Below are positions 41,912 to 51,609 of a stretch of DNA of 64,000 nucleotides, piece by piece. The notes beneath the pieces were generated by a model. The model saw only the letters and a list, made by a program, of their open reading frames with translations, was not told the origin of the DNA and made no database searches. This stretch comes from an uncultured Rikenellaceae bacterium (GTDB taxonomy: Bacteria > Bacteroidota > Bacteroidia > Bacteroidales > Rikenellaceae), in assembly GCA_944326815.1 (NCBI GenBank), contig CALVFI010000014.1, positions 186,001 to 250,000 of the forward strand. Direction: 5' to 3'. The stretch's first letter is position 1. Each line of letters opens with the position of its first letter. Made by a program: the position numbers and the translations under genes.

Positions 41912-44200
41912 TTATTGCGGATCGACATTGCAGACAACCGTTACGGAACTGAAGCCCGCTGTCGCATGCAGTTTTGCGATTGTCTCTGCAAGTAATTTTT
42001 TGGCTTGGATGAACGACCGGTTGCGTTCCACCTTCAGCAGGAACGTCAGCAGATACTCTTCGCGAATGCGGTCGACGGGTGGGGGTTGAGGCCCGAGCAG
42101 ACGTTGCCCGAAAATGGTGTGGAGATCGTCTCCCAGTCGATTGGCGGCACGCCACAACAGTGCCTTGTCTTTGTGCCGGAGCAGAATGCTGATCAACCGG
42201 CAGTAGGGCGGATAGAAAAATGCTTTGCGCTCGGCCAGCTGGCTTCGGAGCATGGCCATATAGTCGCCATTGGCCACTTGCTGCAGCAGTGGATGTTGTG
42301 GCTGTGACGTCTGGATGATGACCTCTCCTTGGATTTGCCGTCGTCCGGCGCGTCCTGCCACCTGGGTCATTAACTGGAAGGCTCGTTCCGCAGCCCGGAA
42401 ATCGGGATAGTTGAGCAGATTGTCTGCATTCAGAATGGCAACGAGCGAAACTCCCTCGAAGTCGAATCCTTTGGTGACGAGTTGCGTGCCGACCAGAATA
42501 TCCGTTTCTCGCCGGGCAAACGATGCCACGATGCCATGGAATACCCGAGGACTCTGCATGGTATCGCGGTCGAGTCGTGCGACACGCGCCGTGGGAAACA
42601 GGCGGAGAATCTCCTCTTCGACCTTCTCCGTGCCGAAGCCGCGTGGCTCGATGCTCTGTTGGCCGCAGGAGGGACAGATGGTTGGCGAAGTCATGCTGTA
42701 TCCGCAATAGTGGCAACGTAATTGATGGATCGCCTTGTGGAGCGTGAGCGTGACGTTGCAATGGGGGCATGAGGCCGTCCAACCGCAATGGCTGCACTCG
42801 ACGTAGGGCGAGAAACCTCGTCGATTCTGGAAGAGAATGGCCTGTTCCCCGGCAGCTAATACGTCGGTGAGTTTCTCAATGAGTATTTTATTGAAGTGGA
42901 TGGTCCGTTCGCCGCGTTGGACGGCACGGAGCGTATCCGAAAGAATGATCTGCGGAAGCGTTGCCCCGCCGTATCGCTCGTTGAGAGTTGTCAGGCCGTA
43001 TTTGCCTTCCTGGGCGTTCACATAGCTCTCTATCGAAGGAGTGGCACTGCCCAGCAGGGCTTTGGCTCCGGCCATCCGTGCCAGTACCACGGCACAATCT
43101 CGCGCGTGATATCGTGGTGCGGTGTCGGTTTGTTTGTAACTTGTGTCGTGCTCCTCGTCCACGATTACCAGTCCGAGTGGCCCGGGAGGCAAAAAAAGTG
43201 CGGAACGGACTCCAAGAATCAACTCGCCGCCTCGACTGCGGTCGGCCCGAAGATAATTCTCCACGCGAGCCCGGTCCGTAAATCGTGAGTGGTAGACGAT
43301 TACCCGCTCTCCGAAGTAGCTCTTGATTCGTTCTACGAGTTGGGCTGTCATGGCGATCTCCGGCAGCAGATACAGCACATTCCTTCCTTCGCGTAGTTGT
43401 TCGTCGATTAATCGTATGTAGATTTCCGTCTTGCCGCTGCCTGTGACGCCATGGAGCAATACGGTGTCGTGTGTATGGAATAATCTGTGAATGGCATCTA
43501 TGGCTTGCCCCTGGGATTCGGTTAGCTTCGGCAAGGAGGTTGGCAAGGGAGGCAGTTCGCCCGATGACAATTCCTGGGTTTCGATTCGGAGAATGTGTTT
43601 CTTCTCGAGCGCCCGCAACAGCGATGAGTCGATGGCCAGTCGTGTACGGAGAACCCCTCCAGGAAACGGACTTCTTTTCGTTGGGAAAAGCTCCTCTTCC
43701 GGGACTTGAGATACGAAAGAGAGCAGTGCGTCGTATTGTTTTCTGGCGCGTCGTGCCAGTATCTCAAGCTGCTCGTTGAGTTTGTCAAGGGAGTCTATCT
43801 CCGGATGCAGTGTGATGTACTCGACGGTGCGGGGGCGGAAAACCTCCCGGGAGAACTCTTCGGCCGAAAATCCCTCGGGCTTGAGGGCCGAGGGCAATGC
43901 GGCGCGCATCACCTCTCCCAACGTGCACATATAATAGCGGGCTATCCACTCCCAGAACCGCATCTGCACCGGAGTAAGCGTGGGCGCATTCTCTACGAAG
44001 GTTTCCACGCTTTTAATCGTCTTGAAGGGAGGCTCTTCGTTGTGGAGTCGCCAGACAATACCCGTGTAAAATTTGTTTTGCCCGAATGGTGCTTTGACGC
44101 ATCGCCCCTCCGTAATACTCGCCCGAAGAGAGTCGCCTATGCGGAAGGTGAAGGTCTCTTGAGCCAGAGGTAACAGAATATCGGCATAGGTGAAAGTCAT
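41912..44200 (-). CDS. priA: Primosomal replication protein N' (PriA helicase)
   Basis: 762 residues. N-terminal DNA-binding domain (ADILLPLAQETFTFRIGD; GRCVKAPFGQNKFYTGIVW), helicase motor with Walker A LLHGVTGSGKTEIYIRL, DEEHDTSYKQ, GSATPSIES, the zinc-binding insert (CSHCGWTASCPHCNVTL; CHYCGY; CPSCG), and motifs VGTQLVTKGFDFEGVSLV and QVAGRAGRR. It restarts stalled forks by loading the replicative helicase. Slightly longer than E. coli PriA, as usual for Bacteroidetes. Confidence 0.96.
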   Translation of the reverse strand: MTFTYADILLPLAQETFTFRIGDSLRASITEGRCVKAPFGQNKFYTGIVWRLHNEEPPFKTIKSVETFVENAPTLTPVQMRFWEWIARYYMCTLGEVMRAALPSALKPEGFSAEEFSREVFRPRTVEYITLHPEIDSLDKLNEQLEILARRARKQYDALLSFVSQVPEEELFPTKRSPFPGGVLRTRLAIDSSLLRALEKKHILRIETQELSSGELPPLPTSLPKLTESQGQAIDAIHRLFHTHDTVLLHGVTGSGKTEIYIRLIDEQLREGRNVLYLLPEIAMTAQLVERIKSYFGERVIVYHSRFTDRARVENYLRADRSRGGELILGVRSALFLPPGPLGLVIVDEEHDTSYKQTDTAPRYHARDCAVVLARMAGAKALLGSATPSIESYVNAQEGKYGLTTLNERYGGATLPQIILSDTLRAVQRGERTIHFNKILIEKLTDVLAAGEQAILFQNRRGFSPYVECSHCGWTASCPHCNVTLTLHKAIHQLRCHYCGYSMTSPTICPSCGQQSIEPRGFGTEKVEEEILRLFPTARVARLDRDTMQSPRVFHGIVASFARRETDILVGTQLVTKGFDFEGVSLVAILNADNLLNYPDFRAAERAFQLMTQVAGRAGRRQIQGEVIIQTSQPQHPLLQQVANGDYMAMLRSQLAERKAFFYPPYCRLISILLRHKDKALLWRAANRLGDDLHTIFGQRLLGPQPPPVDRIREEYLLTFLLKVERNRSFIQAKKLLAETIAKLHATAGFSSVTVVCNVDPQ

Positions 44201-44251
44201 ATGCGGGAAGCGGTGGCGCGAGGAGTTATGGGTATTTCGTCCGTTGCCGGT

Positions 44252-45277
44252 TTATTTGATGTTGCGCAGATGTTTTTCCCAAGCCCATGCCGAAGCGAGC
44301 GTTTGGTCGAGAGTACGCTCGGCTTTCCATCCCAGTTCGGTATTGGCCAGCGTGGTGTCGGCCCAGACGGCTTCGACGTCGCCCGGTCGACGTCCTACGA
44401 TCTTATGGGGTACCTGGACACCGTTCACGCGCTCGAATGCGTTCACCAGTTCGAGTACTGAAGTGGGCTTCCCGGTGCCGATGTTGAATATCTCGTAGCG
44501 GGCCTTCCCTTTGTTCTGTATCATACGGTTGACGGCGACCACATGGGCTTTGGCCAGGTCGACCACGTCGATGTAATCCCGGAGACAGGAGCCGTCGGGG
44601 GTATTGTAATCGTCTCCGAAGACGCTCAACTCCTTGCGGATGCCTGCTGCTGTTTGTGTGATGAATGGCACGAGATTGCTGGGAACCCCCTTCGGTAGTT
44701 CCCCGATCAGAGCTGAGGGATGGGCTCCGATGGGGTTGAAGTAGCGCAGGGCGATCCCTTTGATTCCTGCGTAGGCAGCGATGCTGTCGCGGAGAACGTC
44801 TTCGCAGATCTGTTTAGTATTGCCGTAAGGGGATGTGGCGGGTTGACGCGGTGTCTGCTCCGTGGTGGGCAGTTTGTCCGGTTGACCGTAAACGGTGGCC
44901 GAAGAGGAGAAGACGATATTCTCCACACCGTGTTCTTTCATCAACTCCAGTACGTTCATGAACGATCCCAGGTTGTTGCGATAGTATTGCAGAGGCTCGG
45001 CGACCGATTCTCCTACGGCTTTGCTGGCGGCAAAGTGGATGACCGAATTGAACTTATATTTGAGAAAGAGTTTTTCGAAATCCTCGTAACAGCAGCAGTC
45101 CACCTCTTCGAATGGAATCTCTTGTCCGGTGATTTTCCGTACGTTCTCAACGGCAGACAACTCTGCATTCGACAGGTTATCTGCAATCACCACTCCGAAA
45201 CCTGCTTCTACGAGCTCCACGGTCGTGTGTGATCCGATGAAGCCTGCACCTCCTGTAACTAAAACACTCTCTTTCAT
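44252..45277 (-). CDS. galE: UDP-glucose 4-epimerase
   Basis: 341 residues, short-chain dehydrogenase fold: NAD-binding VTGGAGFIGSHT, catalytic S-x(n)-Y-x3-K as FSSSATVYG and SPYGNTK, and the substrate region IALRYFNPIGAHPSALIGE. Interconverts UDP-glucose and UDP-galactose. The ATG at 45277 is chosen; an in-frame codon at 45310 overlaps the end of the upstream permease. 29 bases after the ABC-2 permease stop. Confidence 0.95.
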   Translation of the reverse strand: MKESVLVTGGAGFIGSHTTVELVEAGFGVVIADNLSNAELSAVENVRKITGQEIPFEEVDCCCYEDFEKLFLKYKFNSVIHFAASKAVGESVAEPLQYYRNNLGSFMNVLELMKEHGVENIVFSSSATVYGQPDKLPTTEQTPRQPATSPYGNTKQICEDVLRDSIAAYAGIKGIALRYFNPIGAHPSALIGELPKGVPSNLVPFITQTAAGIRKELSVFGDDYNTPDGSCLRDYIDVVDLAKAHVVAVNRMIQNKGKARYEIFNIGTGKPTSVLELVNAFERVNGVQVPHKIVGRRPGDVEAVWADTTLANTELGWKAERTLDQTLASAWAWEKHLRNIK

Positions 45278-45306
45278 TTTGTCTGTTTTTATTTGATTGA
45301 CCCCGT

Positions 45307-46629
45307 TCAATATTTATATCTGATCCATTTCAGCAACTCGCCGAATGTGGGTTTTTTGCCATACATGAAGATCCCTACGCGATAGATCTTCCCTGCCACC
45401 CAGACCATGAAGATGAAGCTGGCGTAAAGCAATGTGATGGAAAGGACCAACTGCCAGATGGGGACTCCATAGGGGAGACGTGCCACCATAATGATTGGTG
45501 AGGTGAGCGGAATCATGCTGAACCAGACGGCCATCGAGCTGTGCGGGTCACGCATGACATTCAGCATGATGATGAGTGCAAGGATCATTGGAATCGTCAC
45601 GGGCAGTTGCAGTTGTTGCGTGTCGGCGACGTTGTCCACTGCGCTGCCGATCGCTGCGAACATGGCTGCATAGAGCAGGTAGCCGCCGATGAAATAGACA
45701 AGGAATCCCCCGAGGATATTGACAAGGAATCCGATGTCGGTTATGCTCTTAATAGCCGCGATTGTCTCGGGATTCACCTCCTCCAGCCCCGGAGGGACGG
45801 CTCCCGGCATGGTCGAAGCACTGGCTGCCAGATCGCCGGCAAAAGCCTGCATCGCCAGACTCCCTCCGATGAACATCACTACCATCCAGATAAGAAACTG
45901 GGTGATGGCGACCGTGGCGATCCCGATGATTTTACCCATCATCAGCTCGTAGGGCCTCACGGAGGAGACCATGATTTCGAGTACCTTGGAGCTCTTCTCT
46001 TCGACCACTCCCTGCATGACCATCGCTCCGTAGATGAAAACGAACATATAGATCAGGAAGCCGAACACATAGGCCAAACCCATCGAGAGTATGCTGGAAC
46101 TCTCCTTGTCGTTTCCGTTTTCATCGATTCGGAAAGCGGTCAAGGCAACGTCGGTTTTGACTGCCGCCATGATTTGGGGCAGACTGTCGATGTCGTATTG
46201 TTTGAGTTTCTGTTCCTCGATGATCTTCTCGATCTGTTGCGAGATGGCGTTTTCGATATCCAGCGTCGAAGACTCGTAGGTATAGAGTTGAACGTCTCTG
46301 GGATTCTCCATGACCTCCTTGCCGATCACGAGAATGCCGAACAGATTCTCTAACTCTCCGTTGTTTTTTTGTGCTTTGAGCTCCTCGAGCGAAGCATCTT
46401 TCGGCAGGAATCTCAGTTGCCCCTCATTGGAGAGCTGTTCGGCAATGATGCCGCTGGCATCCGCTACGGCGATCTCCTTCGGTCCTGAGGTTTTGAGCTT
46501 CATGAGCAGTGCCGGAACCACCATGATGCCGATGAAAAGCAATGGTGTGAGGATTGTCGTGAGGATAAAGCTCTTCTTGCGTACACGTTCGTTGAACTCT
46601 CGTTGTATGATGATGCCTATCTTTCCCAT
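45307..46629 (-). CDS. ABC-2 type permease (NatB/YhaP-like)
   Basis: 440 residues. One N-terminal membrane helix (FILTTILTPLLFIGIMVVPALLM), an extracytoplasmic domain of about 140 residues, then five to six clustered C-terminal helices (AYVFGFLIYMFVFIYGAMVM; IGIATVAITQFLIWMVVMF; LGGFLVYFIGGYLLYAAMF; LPVTIPMILALIIMLNV). This is the sodium-exporter-like or ABC-2 exporter fold. It follows its ATPase gene by 13 bases. Substrate unknown. Confidence 0.9.
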   Translation of the reverse strand: MGKIGIIIQREFNERVRKKSFILTTILTPLLFIGIMVVPALLMKLKTSGPKEIAVADASGIIAEQLSNEGQLRFLPKDASLEELKAQKNNGELENLFGILVIGKEVMENPRDVQLYTYESSTLDIENAISQQIEKIIEEQKLKQYDIDSLPQIMAAVKTDVALTAFRIDENGNDKESSSILSMGLAYVFGFLIYMFVFIYGAMVMQGVVEEKSSKVLEIMVSSVRPYELMMGKIIGIATVAITQFLIWMVVMFIGGSLAMQAFAGDLAASASTMPGAVPPGLEEVNPETIAAIKSITDIGFLVNILGGFLVYFIGGYLLYAAMFAAIGSAVDNVADTQQLQLPVTIPMILALIIMLNVMRDPHSSMAVWFSMIPLTSPIIMVARLPYGVPIWQLVLSITLLYASFIFMVWVAGKIYRVGIFMYGKKPTFGELLKWIRYKY

Positions 46630-46642
46630 AGCTGTCGAAGAA

Positions 46643-47581
46643 TTATTGTTCTTTTTGATCGGCGAGATTGCCCGCTACGGCCCGGATGAATATGTCGTTC
46701 ATGCTGGGGATGATCTCCCGGAAAGAGCGGATCTCTACCTGATCGTTGATGAATCCGATCACCTCGCGGACCTGTGCGTTGGAGGGAATGTGGATCTTCA
46801 ATGAGTTGTAGATCGTATCCTCTTCCGATCCCTCCAGAATCATGGCTTGTCCCTCGAGAGCACTCCGGAGCTTCTCCCGATCTCCTCGGAAATCGACCTG
46901 GAAGATGTTGTTTCCGTGCCGGTGTCGGATGTCGTTCACCTCACCGCTGAGGATATTTTTCGAGCGGTTGATCAATGTGATGTGATCGCAAATCTCCTCG
47001 ACCGAAGACATGTTGTGTGTCGAGAAGATCACCGTAGCCCCTTTGTCGCGCAACTGAAGAATCTCCTCTTTCAACAGGTTGGCATTGATGGGATCGAACC
47101 CGCTGAACGGTTCGTCGAGAATCAACAACTTCGGCTCGTGCAGTACCGTGACGATGAACTGCACCTTCTGAGCCATGCCTTTGCTGAGCTCCTCCACCTT
47201 CTTGTTCCACCATCCCTGGATGCCGAATTTGACGAACCACTCTTTCAGTCGGCGGGTCGCCTCTCGCCGGGAGAGTCCTTTGAGCATGGCAAAATAGAGC
47301 GCCTGTTCGCCGACCCGCATTTTTTTGTAGAGTCCTCGTTCTTCGGGCAGATAGCCGATTTTGTAGATATCCTCCGGGGCGATTTCCCGACCGTCGAGCC
47401 AGACCTTGCCTTGATCCGGTGCCGTAATGCGGTTGATGATGCGGATCAGAGTGGTTTTACCGGCGCCATTGGGGCCGAGCAGACCGTAAATGCTGCCCTG
47501 GGGTATGCTGAAGGAGACATCGTCGAGAGCCGTATGCCCGGCATATCTCTTGGAGACGTGTTCCACTTTCAAGATATCCAT
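46643..47581 (-). CDS. ABC transporter ATPase (NatA-like, DUF4162 type)
   Basis: 312 residues. Walker A LLGPNGAGKTT, signature ELSKGMAQKVQF, Walker B LLILDEPFSGFDP, switch STHNMSS, plus a C-terminal 90-residue extension (DUF4162-like). A TACTTTTG box (47621-47614, minus) lies 33 bases upstream as possible promoter. First gene of an operon with the permease and probably galE. Confidence 0.93.
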   Translation of the reverse strand: MDILKVEHVSKRYAGHTALDDVSFSIPQGSIYGLLGPNGAGKTTLIRIINRITAPDQGKVWLDGREIAPEDIYKIGYLPEERGLYKKMRVGEQALYFAMLKGLSRREATRRLKEWFVKFGIQGWWNKKVEELSKGMAQKVQFIVTVLHEPKLLILDEPFSGFDPINANLLKEEILQLRDKGATVIFSTHNMSSVEEICDHITLINRSKNILSGEVNDIRHRHGNNIFQVDFRGDREKLRSALEGQAMILEGSEEDTIYNSLKIHIPSNAQVREVIGFINDQVEIRSFREIIPSMNDIFIRAVAGNLADQKEQ

Positions 47582-47613
47582 AGATTGGTGTGGTGGTTTA
47601 AATAAATCAACCT

Positions 47614-47670
47614 CAAAAGTAGTAATTAATTGCCAAAATTATTAAAAACGAAGAAAAACTCTTATTTTTG
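47614..47670. promoter_or_regulatory. Divergent promoter region of the ABC-2 operon and manA
   Basis: On the minus strand TACTTTTG (47621-47614) and on the plus strand TATTTTTG (47663-47670), both matching TAnnTTTG and both about 35-45 bases from the respective start codons. The -33 elements are not convincing. Confidence 0.4.
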
Positions 47671-47714
47671 AACTCGGTAACGAAGTGTATAAAAAACAAT
47701 AAATAAAAATCGAA

Positions 47715-48683
47715 ATGTTATATCCGTTGAAATTCAAACCGCTCTTCAAAGAGCGTATTTGGGGCGGTACGGCACTGGCCTCCGCCATGGGAAAGAAATT
47801 GCCTGCCGGCAAAATAATCGGCGAAAGTTGGGAACTTTCCGGTGTGGAAGGCGATATCTCGGTGGTAGCCAACGGGAAACTTAAGGGGAATAACCTGCAG
47901 GAGTTGATCGAGGTGTATATGGGAGATCTGGTCGGCGAGAAGGTTTATGAAAAATTCGGTCTGGAGTTTCCGTTGCTGATTAAGTTGATTGATGCTCAGG
48001 ATGTGCTCTCGATTCAGGTCCATCCGGACGATAAATTAGCCGCCGAGCGTCATAACTCTTATGGGAAGACGGAGATGTGGTATGTGATCGATAATGAACC
48101 GGGAGGATCGCTTTATGTAGGTTTCAAAGGCCATGTGACCCGCGAGCAGTATCTCGATGCCGTAGCCAAAGGGACGCTTCCGACCCTTTTGAACAAATAC
48201 GAAGTGAAAAAAGGCGATGCCTATTTTATCCCGGCCGGTACGATTCATGCTATTGGTAAGGGGTTGCTGATTGCAGAGATTCAGCAGACGTCGGATATTA
48301 CCTATCGTGTGGACGATTGGGGCCGTGTGGACAAGGATGGCAATCCTCGTCAGCTGCATACCGAGTTGGCTGTCGATGCGATCGACTTCACCTCGCATGA
48401 CAATCTGAACGTAACCCGGGCTCCGAAAACGAATGAAGCTGTCACCATAGAACATTGTAACTATTTTACTACCAATGTGCTGGAGGTGAAAGGTGAGGTG
48501 GAACGCGATTATGCACCGCTGGATTCGTTTGTGATTTATATGTGTCTGGGAGGCAATGTAGAGGTGTTGTCTGCCGAGGGTAACGAGACGCTGACCAAGG
48601 GCGAGACCATGTTGATTCCGGCAGAGACTAACAGTGTGACCCTCAAAGGAGAGGCTACTTTGTTGGAAATTTATATTCAATAG
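47715..48683 (+). CDS. manA: Mannose-6-phosphate isomerase, class I
   Basis: 322 residues, cupin-type zinc enzyme converting mannose-6-phosphate and fructose-6-phosphate. Seen: FKPLFKERIWGGTALASAMG, the zinc ligands in LSIQVHPDDKLA and in IPAGTIHAIGKGLLIAEIQQ, and SDITYRVDDWGR. Short Bacteroidetes/Firmicutes form. Probably co-transcribed with the YitT gene 27 bases downstream. Confidence 0.94.
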   Translation: MLYPLKFKPLFKERIWGGTALASAMGKKLPAGKIIGESWELSGVEGDISVVANGKLKGNNLQELIEVYMGDLVGEKVYEKFGLEFPLLIKLIDAQDVLSIQVHPDDKLAAERHNSYGKTEMWYVIDNEPGGSLYVGFKGHVTREQYLDAVAKGTLPTLLNKYEVKKGDAYFIPAGTIHAIGKGLLIAEIQQTSDITYRVDDWGRVDKDGNPRQLHTELAVDAIDFTSHDNLNVTRAPKTNEAVTIEHCNYFTTNVLEVKGEVERDYAPLDSFVIYMCLGGNVEVLSAEGNETLTKGETMLIPAETNSVTLKGEATLLEIYIQ

Positions 48684-48710
48684 AATTGAAACTTAAAAAT
48701 CCTTCGGGCG

Positions 48711-49604
48711 ATGATACAGATTTCCCGTAAACAGATTCTTCGGACGATAAAAGAGTATACGCTGATGTTTCTCGGTTTGTTGCTCTATTCGTTCGGATGG
48801 ATGGGTATTATTCTTCCGGCTAAGATCGTAGGAGGCGGTGTAGCCGGTATGTCAATGCTGATCTATTTCGCTACGGGGGGTGCCGACGGCGGTATACCGG
48901 TAGCCTACTCCATGTTTGTTATCAATGGAGTGCTGCTTGCTGTCGCGGCCATTATTATTGGAATCAAGTTCAGTGCCAAGACGATTTTTGCCGTTTTTGC
49001 ATTGGCTTTTACCATGGGACTCATGCAGAATCTGGTACCTCCTGATTTGCTTGGATTGGGCAATGACCGGTTGCTGTCGGCAATTCTCGGAGGTGCCTTG
49101 GCTGGGTTGGGTATCAGTATCTGTTTCTCGCAGGGCGGAAGTACAGGTGGTACGGATATTATTGCCATGATTATTAATAAGTACCGTAACTTTAGTTACG
49201 GGAAGATTATCATGACCTGCGATTTTATCATCATTGGCCTGTCGTACTTTATCGGCAATGAGATTACCACGGTGATATACAGTTATGTTCTCGTCGGAGT
49301 ATCTGGTTATACGCTTGATGCGGTGCTGGCCGGGAACCGTCAATCGTCTCAGATCCTGATCATCTCGAAAAAGTATGAAGAGATTGCCGGACGGATCGGT
49401 CGGGATGCCCATCGAGGTGTGACGATGTTGGATGGATCTGGCTGGTATACCAAGGAGCCGATGAAGGTGGTGATGGTAGTTTGCCGGAAAAGTGAGACCA
49501 GCATCATCTTCCGAATCATCAAGGAGTGTGACGCCAATGCCTTCATCACGGTAGGCAGCGTCATGGGAGTCTATGGAGAAGGATTCGAAACGTTGAAAAA
49601 ATAA
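48711..49604 (+). CDS. YitT family membrane protein (DUF161/DUF2179)
   Basis: 297 residues. Five predicted membrane helices in the first 200 residues (YTLMFLGLLLYSFGWMGIIL; SMFVINGVLLAVAAIIIGI; ISICFSQGGSTGGTDIIAMI), followed by a soluble DUF2179 domain (VTMLDGSGWYTKEPMKVVMV; ANAFITVGSVMGVYGEGF). Widespread family of unknown transport function. Confidence 0.92.
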   Translation: MIQISRKQILRTIKEYTLMFLGLLLYSFGWMGIILPAKIVGGGVAGMSMLIYFATGGADGGIPVAYSMFVINGVLLAVAAIIIGIKFSAKTIFAVFALAFTMGLMQNLVPPDLLGLGNDRLLSAILGGALAGLGISICFSQGGSTGGTDIIAMIINKYRNFSYGKIIMTCDFIIIGLSYFIGNEITTVIYSYVLVGVSGYTLDAVLAGNRQSSQILIISKKYEEIAGRIGRDAHRGVTMLDGSGWYTKEPMKVVMVVCRKSETSIIFRIIKECDANAFITVGSVMGVYGEGFETLKK

Positions 49605-49657
49605 TGTTGCCTTGCCCGCCCCCTCTTATTTTGAGGATTTGCGGCCGGCTTGGATAT

Positions 49658-50695
49658 TTAGACCAGTTCGATACCGGCTTCGGCGCACTCTCGGCGCATG
49701 CTTTCCGGCCAGATACTGCTCTGTATCTCTCCGATATGAGCCTTCCGAAGCAGGAACATGCACAGACGAGACTGCCCGATACCTCCTCCGATCGTGGCCG
49801 GGAGTTCTCCGCGCAGCAGACGATCATGGAAGAAAAGTTTGCTGCGTTCCTGTTGTCCCCGCATCTCCAGTTGGCGGCGCAGGGCCTCGGGATCGACGCG
49901 AATACCCATGCTCGACACCTCGAAAGCGCTTTCCAACACAGGATTCCATAGAAGAATATCGCCGTTCAGACCGTAGAAACCTTCATCGTTCGGGGTACTC
50001 CAGTCGTCATAGTCGGCAGCACGGCCGTCGTGCGGTTGCCCATCGCCGAGAGGCATTCCGATACCGATCACGAATACGGCCCCGTATTGGTGAACGATTT
50101 TGTTTTCGCGCTCTTTGGGTGAAAGATCCGGATAGAGTTGTCGCAATTGTTCTGCATGGATGAAGTAGATCTCCTCCGGCAGTTGGGGCTTGATCTGCGG
50201 AAATTCCACATAGACCTTGTTTTCTGTCACCTTGATCGATTCGTAGATACGGCGCACGGTCTGCTTGAGAAAAGCGATGTTGCGTTGCTCGGGGGTGATG
50301 ACCTTCTCCCAGTCCCATTGGTCTACATAGATGGAGTGCAGGTTGTCCAGCTCTTCATCGGGACGCAGAGCGTTCATATCGGTATAAATGCCGCGCCCGG
50401 GGTCAACGGCCATCTCGGCCAGTTTCAGCCGTTTCCACTTTGCCAGCGAATGAACCACTTCGGCCGGGGCATCCCCCATGTCGAGAATCGGGAAAGAGAC
50501 AGGACGTTCCACGCTGTTCAGGTCGTCGTTGATTCCAGTGCCTTTGAGAACCACCATCGGTGCTGTTACACGCAACAGGGCGAGTTGGGCCGACAGATTC
50601 TCCTGAAACATGTCTTTTACGTATTTGATGGCCTTTTCCGTGTTTTCGACCGATCCGAGAAGGTTCCGATATCCTGTTGGCTTGATAAGTGTCAT
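49658..50695 (-). CDS. asnA: Aspartate-ammonia ligase (asparagine synthetase A)
   Basis: 345 residues, a class II aminoacyl-tRNA-synthetase-like fold making asparagine from aspartate, ammonia and ATP. Seen: ENLSAQLALLRVTAPMVVLK near the N-terminus, VDQWDWEKVI, and the C-terminal ATP-binding motif TIGGGIGQSRLCMFLL. Length and motifs are normal. Convergent with the YitT gene. Confidence 0.95.
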   Translation of the reverse strand: MTLIKPTGYRNLLGSVENTEKAIKYVKDMFQENLSAQLALLRVTAPMVVLKGTGINDDLNSVERPVSFPILDMGDAPAEVVHSLAKWKRLKLAEMAVDPGRGIYTDMNALRPDEELDNLHSIYVDQWDWEKVITPEQRNIAFLKQTVRRIYESIKVTENKVYVEFPQIKPQLPEEIYFIHAEQLRQLYPDLSPKERENKIVHQYGAVFVIGIGMPLGDGQPHDGRAADYDDWSTPNDEGFYGLNGDILLWNPVLESAFEVSSMGIRVDPEALRRQLEMRGQQERSKLFFHDRLLRGELPATIGGGIGQSRLCMFLLRKAHIGEIQSSIWPESMRRECAEAGIELV

Positions 50696-50745
50696 GTGAA
50701 AAACGTTTGGTTAAATTTAAGTTTAATCCTACCCCTCCCCTCGCT

Positions 50746-51531
50746 TTAGAATCGATAGGACAGATTGAATTGTATCGAGCGGTTGCGCAGGGCGGGCTCT
50801 TTTGGTTTTTTGCGGAGTAGATCAGTCAAGCCATAGCGTTTCGTAACGCCGACGGTGACATCACCATACCGGAGTCCCAATCCCCACGAGATTCCTCCTT
50901 CATTGCGGAAATATTCGTTGAAATTGATCTCCCGGTCTCCTTGTTTTGCACTGAATGTATAACGATAGTAGGCCCCCACCGAGATGTAGCCCCCAAAGGG
51001 GTGCGATTCGGGAACCTGCAGAACAAGATTCAGAGGGACGGTCAGTGCATTCGGCCGAACCACGCCTCCCGGATATTGGGCCTGATTACGCTCATAGAGC
51101 ACCTCGGGACGAATCGCGAAAAAGCCCATGTTGAGTTGCCCGTAGAAACCTGCTCCGAAAGCAAATGCACTTTTCCCGGTTACCTCTCCCGATTGATAGT
51201 GATAGTGGTTTGTGCCTAACAGGAGGGTCAATCCGAAGCTGAAGCGTTTTTGTTTCGGGACATTTCGTAGGGAGAGTCCAGGTACGATGCTCCCGGCTCC
51301 AGCCGGATTCACGATTGCCTCCTCTTCTCCCGACGCTTCTGCGTGGGTCGTGTCATCATACGATACTCCGTTTGGAGTTTCTGCAGGGAGCGTATCGGCG
51401 GCAATGAAAGCTATTTCCCTTTTCAGATTATTTTCAATCCGATTTTCCTTAGGACTCTCTTGTCCATAGCTCCCGGCAATGAAAACGACCGGCAACAGGA
51501 AGCAAATGATTGTCTTCAAACTCCGTGTCAT
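50746..51531 (-). CDS. Predicted outer membrane beta-barrel protein
   Basis: 261 residues with a signal peptide (residues 1-23, ending SYGQE), a low-complexity acidic linker (residues 30-85), and then about eight amphipathic strands (FSFGLTLLLGTNHYHYQ; AFGAGFYGQLNMGFFAIRPE; PFGGYISVGAYYRYTFSA) ending with the aromatic terminus NLSYRF. Like small porin/PorT-type barrels. Function unknown. It sits between tyrS and asnA on the same strand. Confidence 0.8.
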   Translation of the reverse strand: MTRSLKTIICFLLPVVFIAGSYGQESPKENRIENNLKREIAFIAADTLPAETPNGVSYDDTTHAEASGEEEAIVNPAGAGSIVPGLSLRNVPKQKRFSFGLTLLLGTNHYHYQSGEVTGKSAFAFGAGFYGQLNMGFFAIRPEVLYERNQAQYPGGVVRPNALTVPLNLVLQVPESHPFGGYISVGAYYRYTFSAKQGDREINFNEYFRNEGGISWGLGLRYGDVTVGVTKRYGLTDLLRKKPKEPALRNRSIQFNLSYRF

Positions 51532-51609
51532 ATGATTTTTTCGTTTAATTATCTTTTCATGGCGCGAAGCATTCGATTCCCTCTCCCAGACGATACTGAT
51601 AGTCCTCGA

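Noticed and set aside
41901-42797. 298-codon minus-strand frame inside priA
   Set aside because: Different frame of the same strand within a well-conserved priA; Arg/Pro/Thr-rich translation with no domain.
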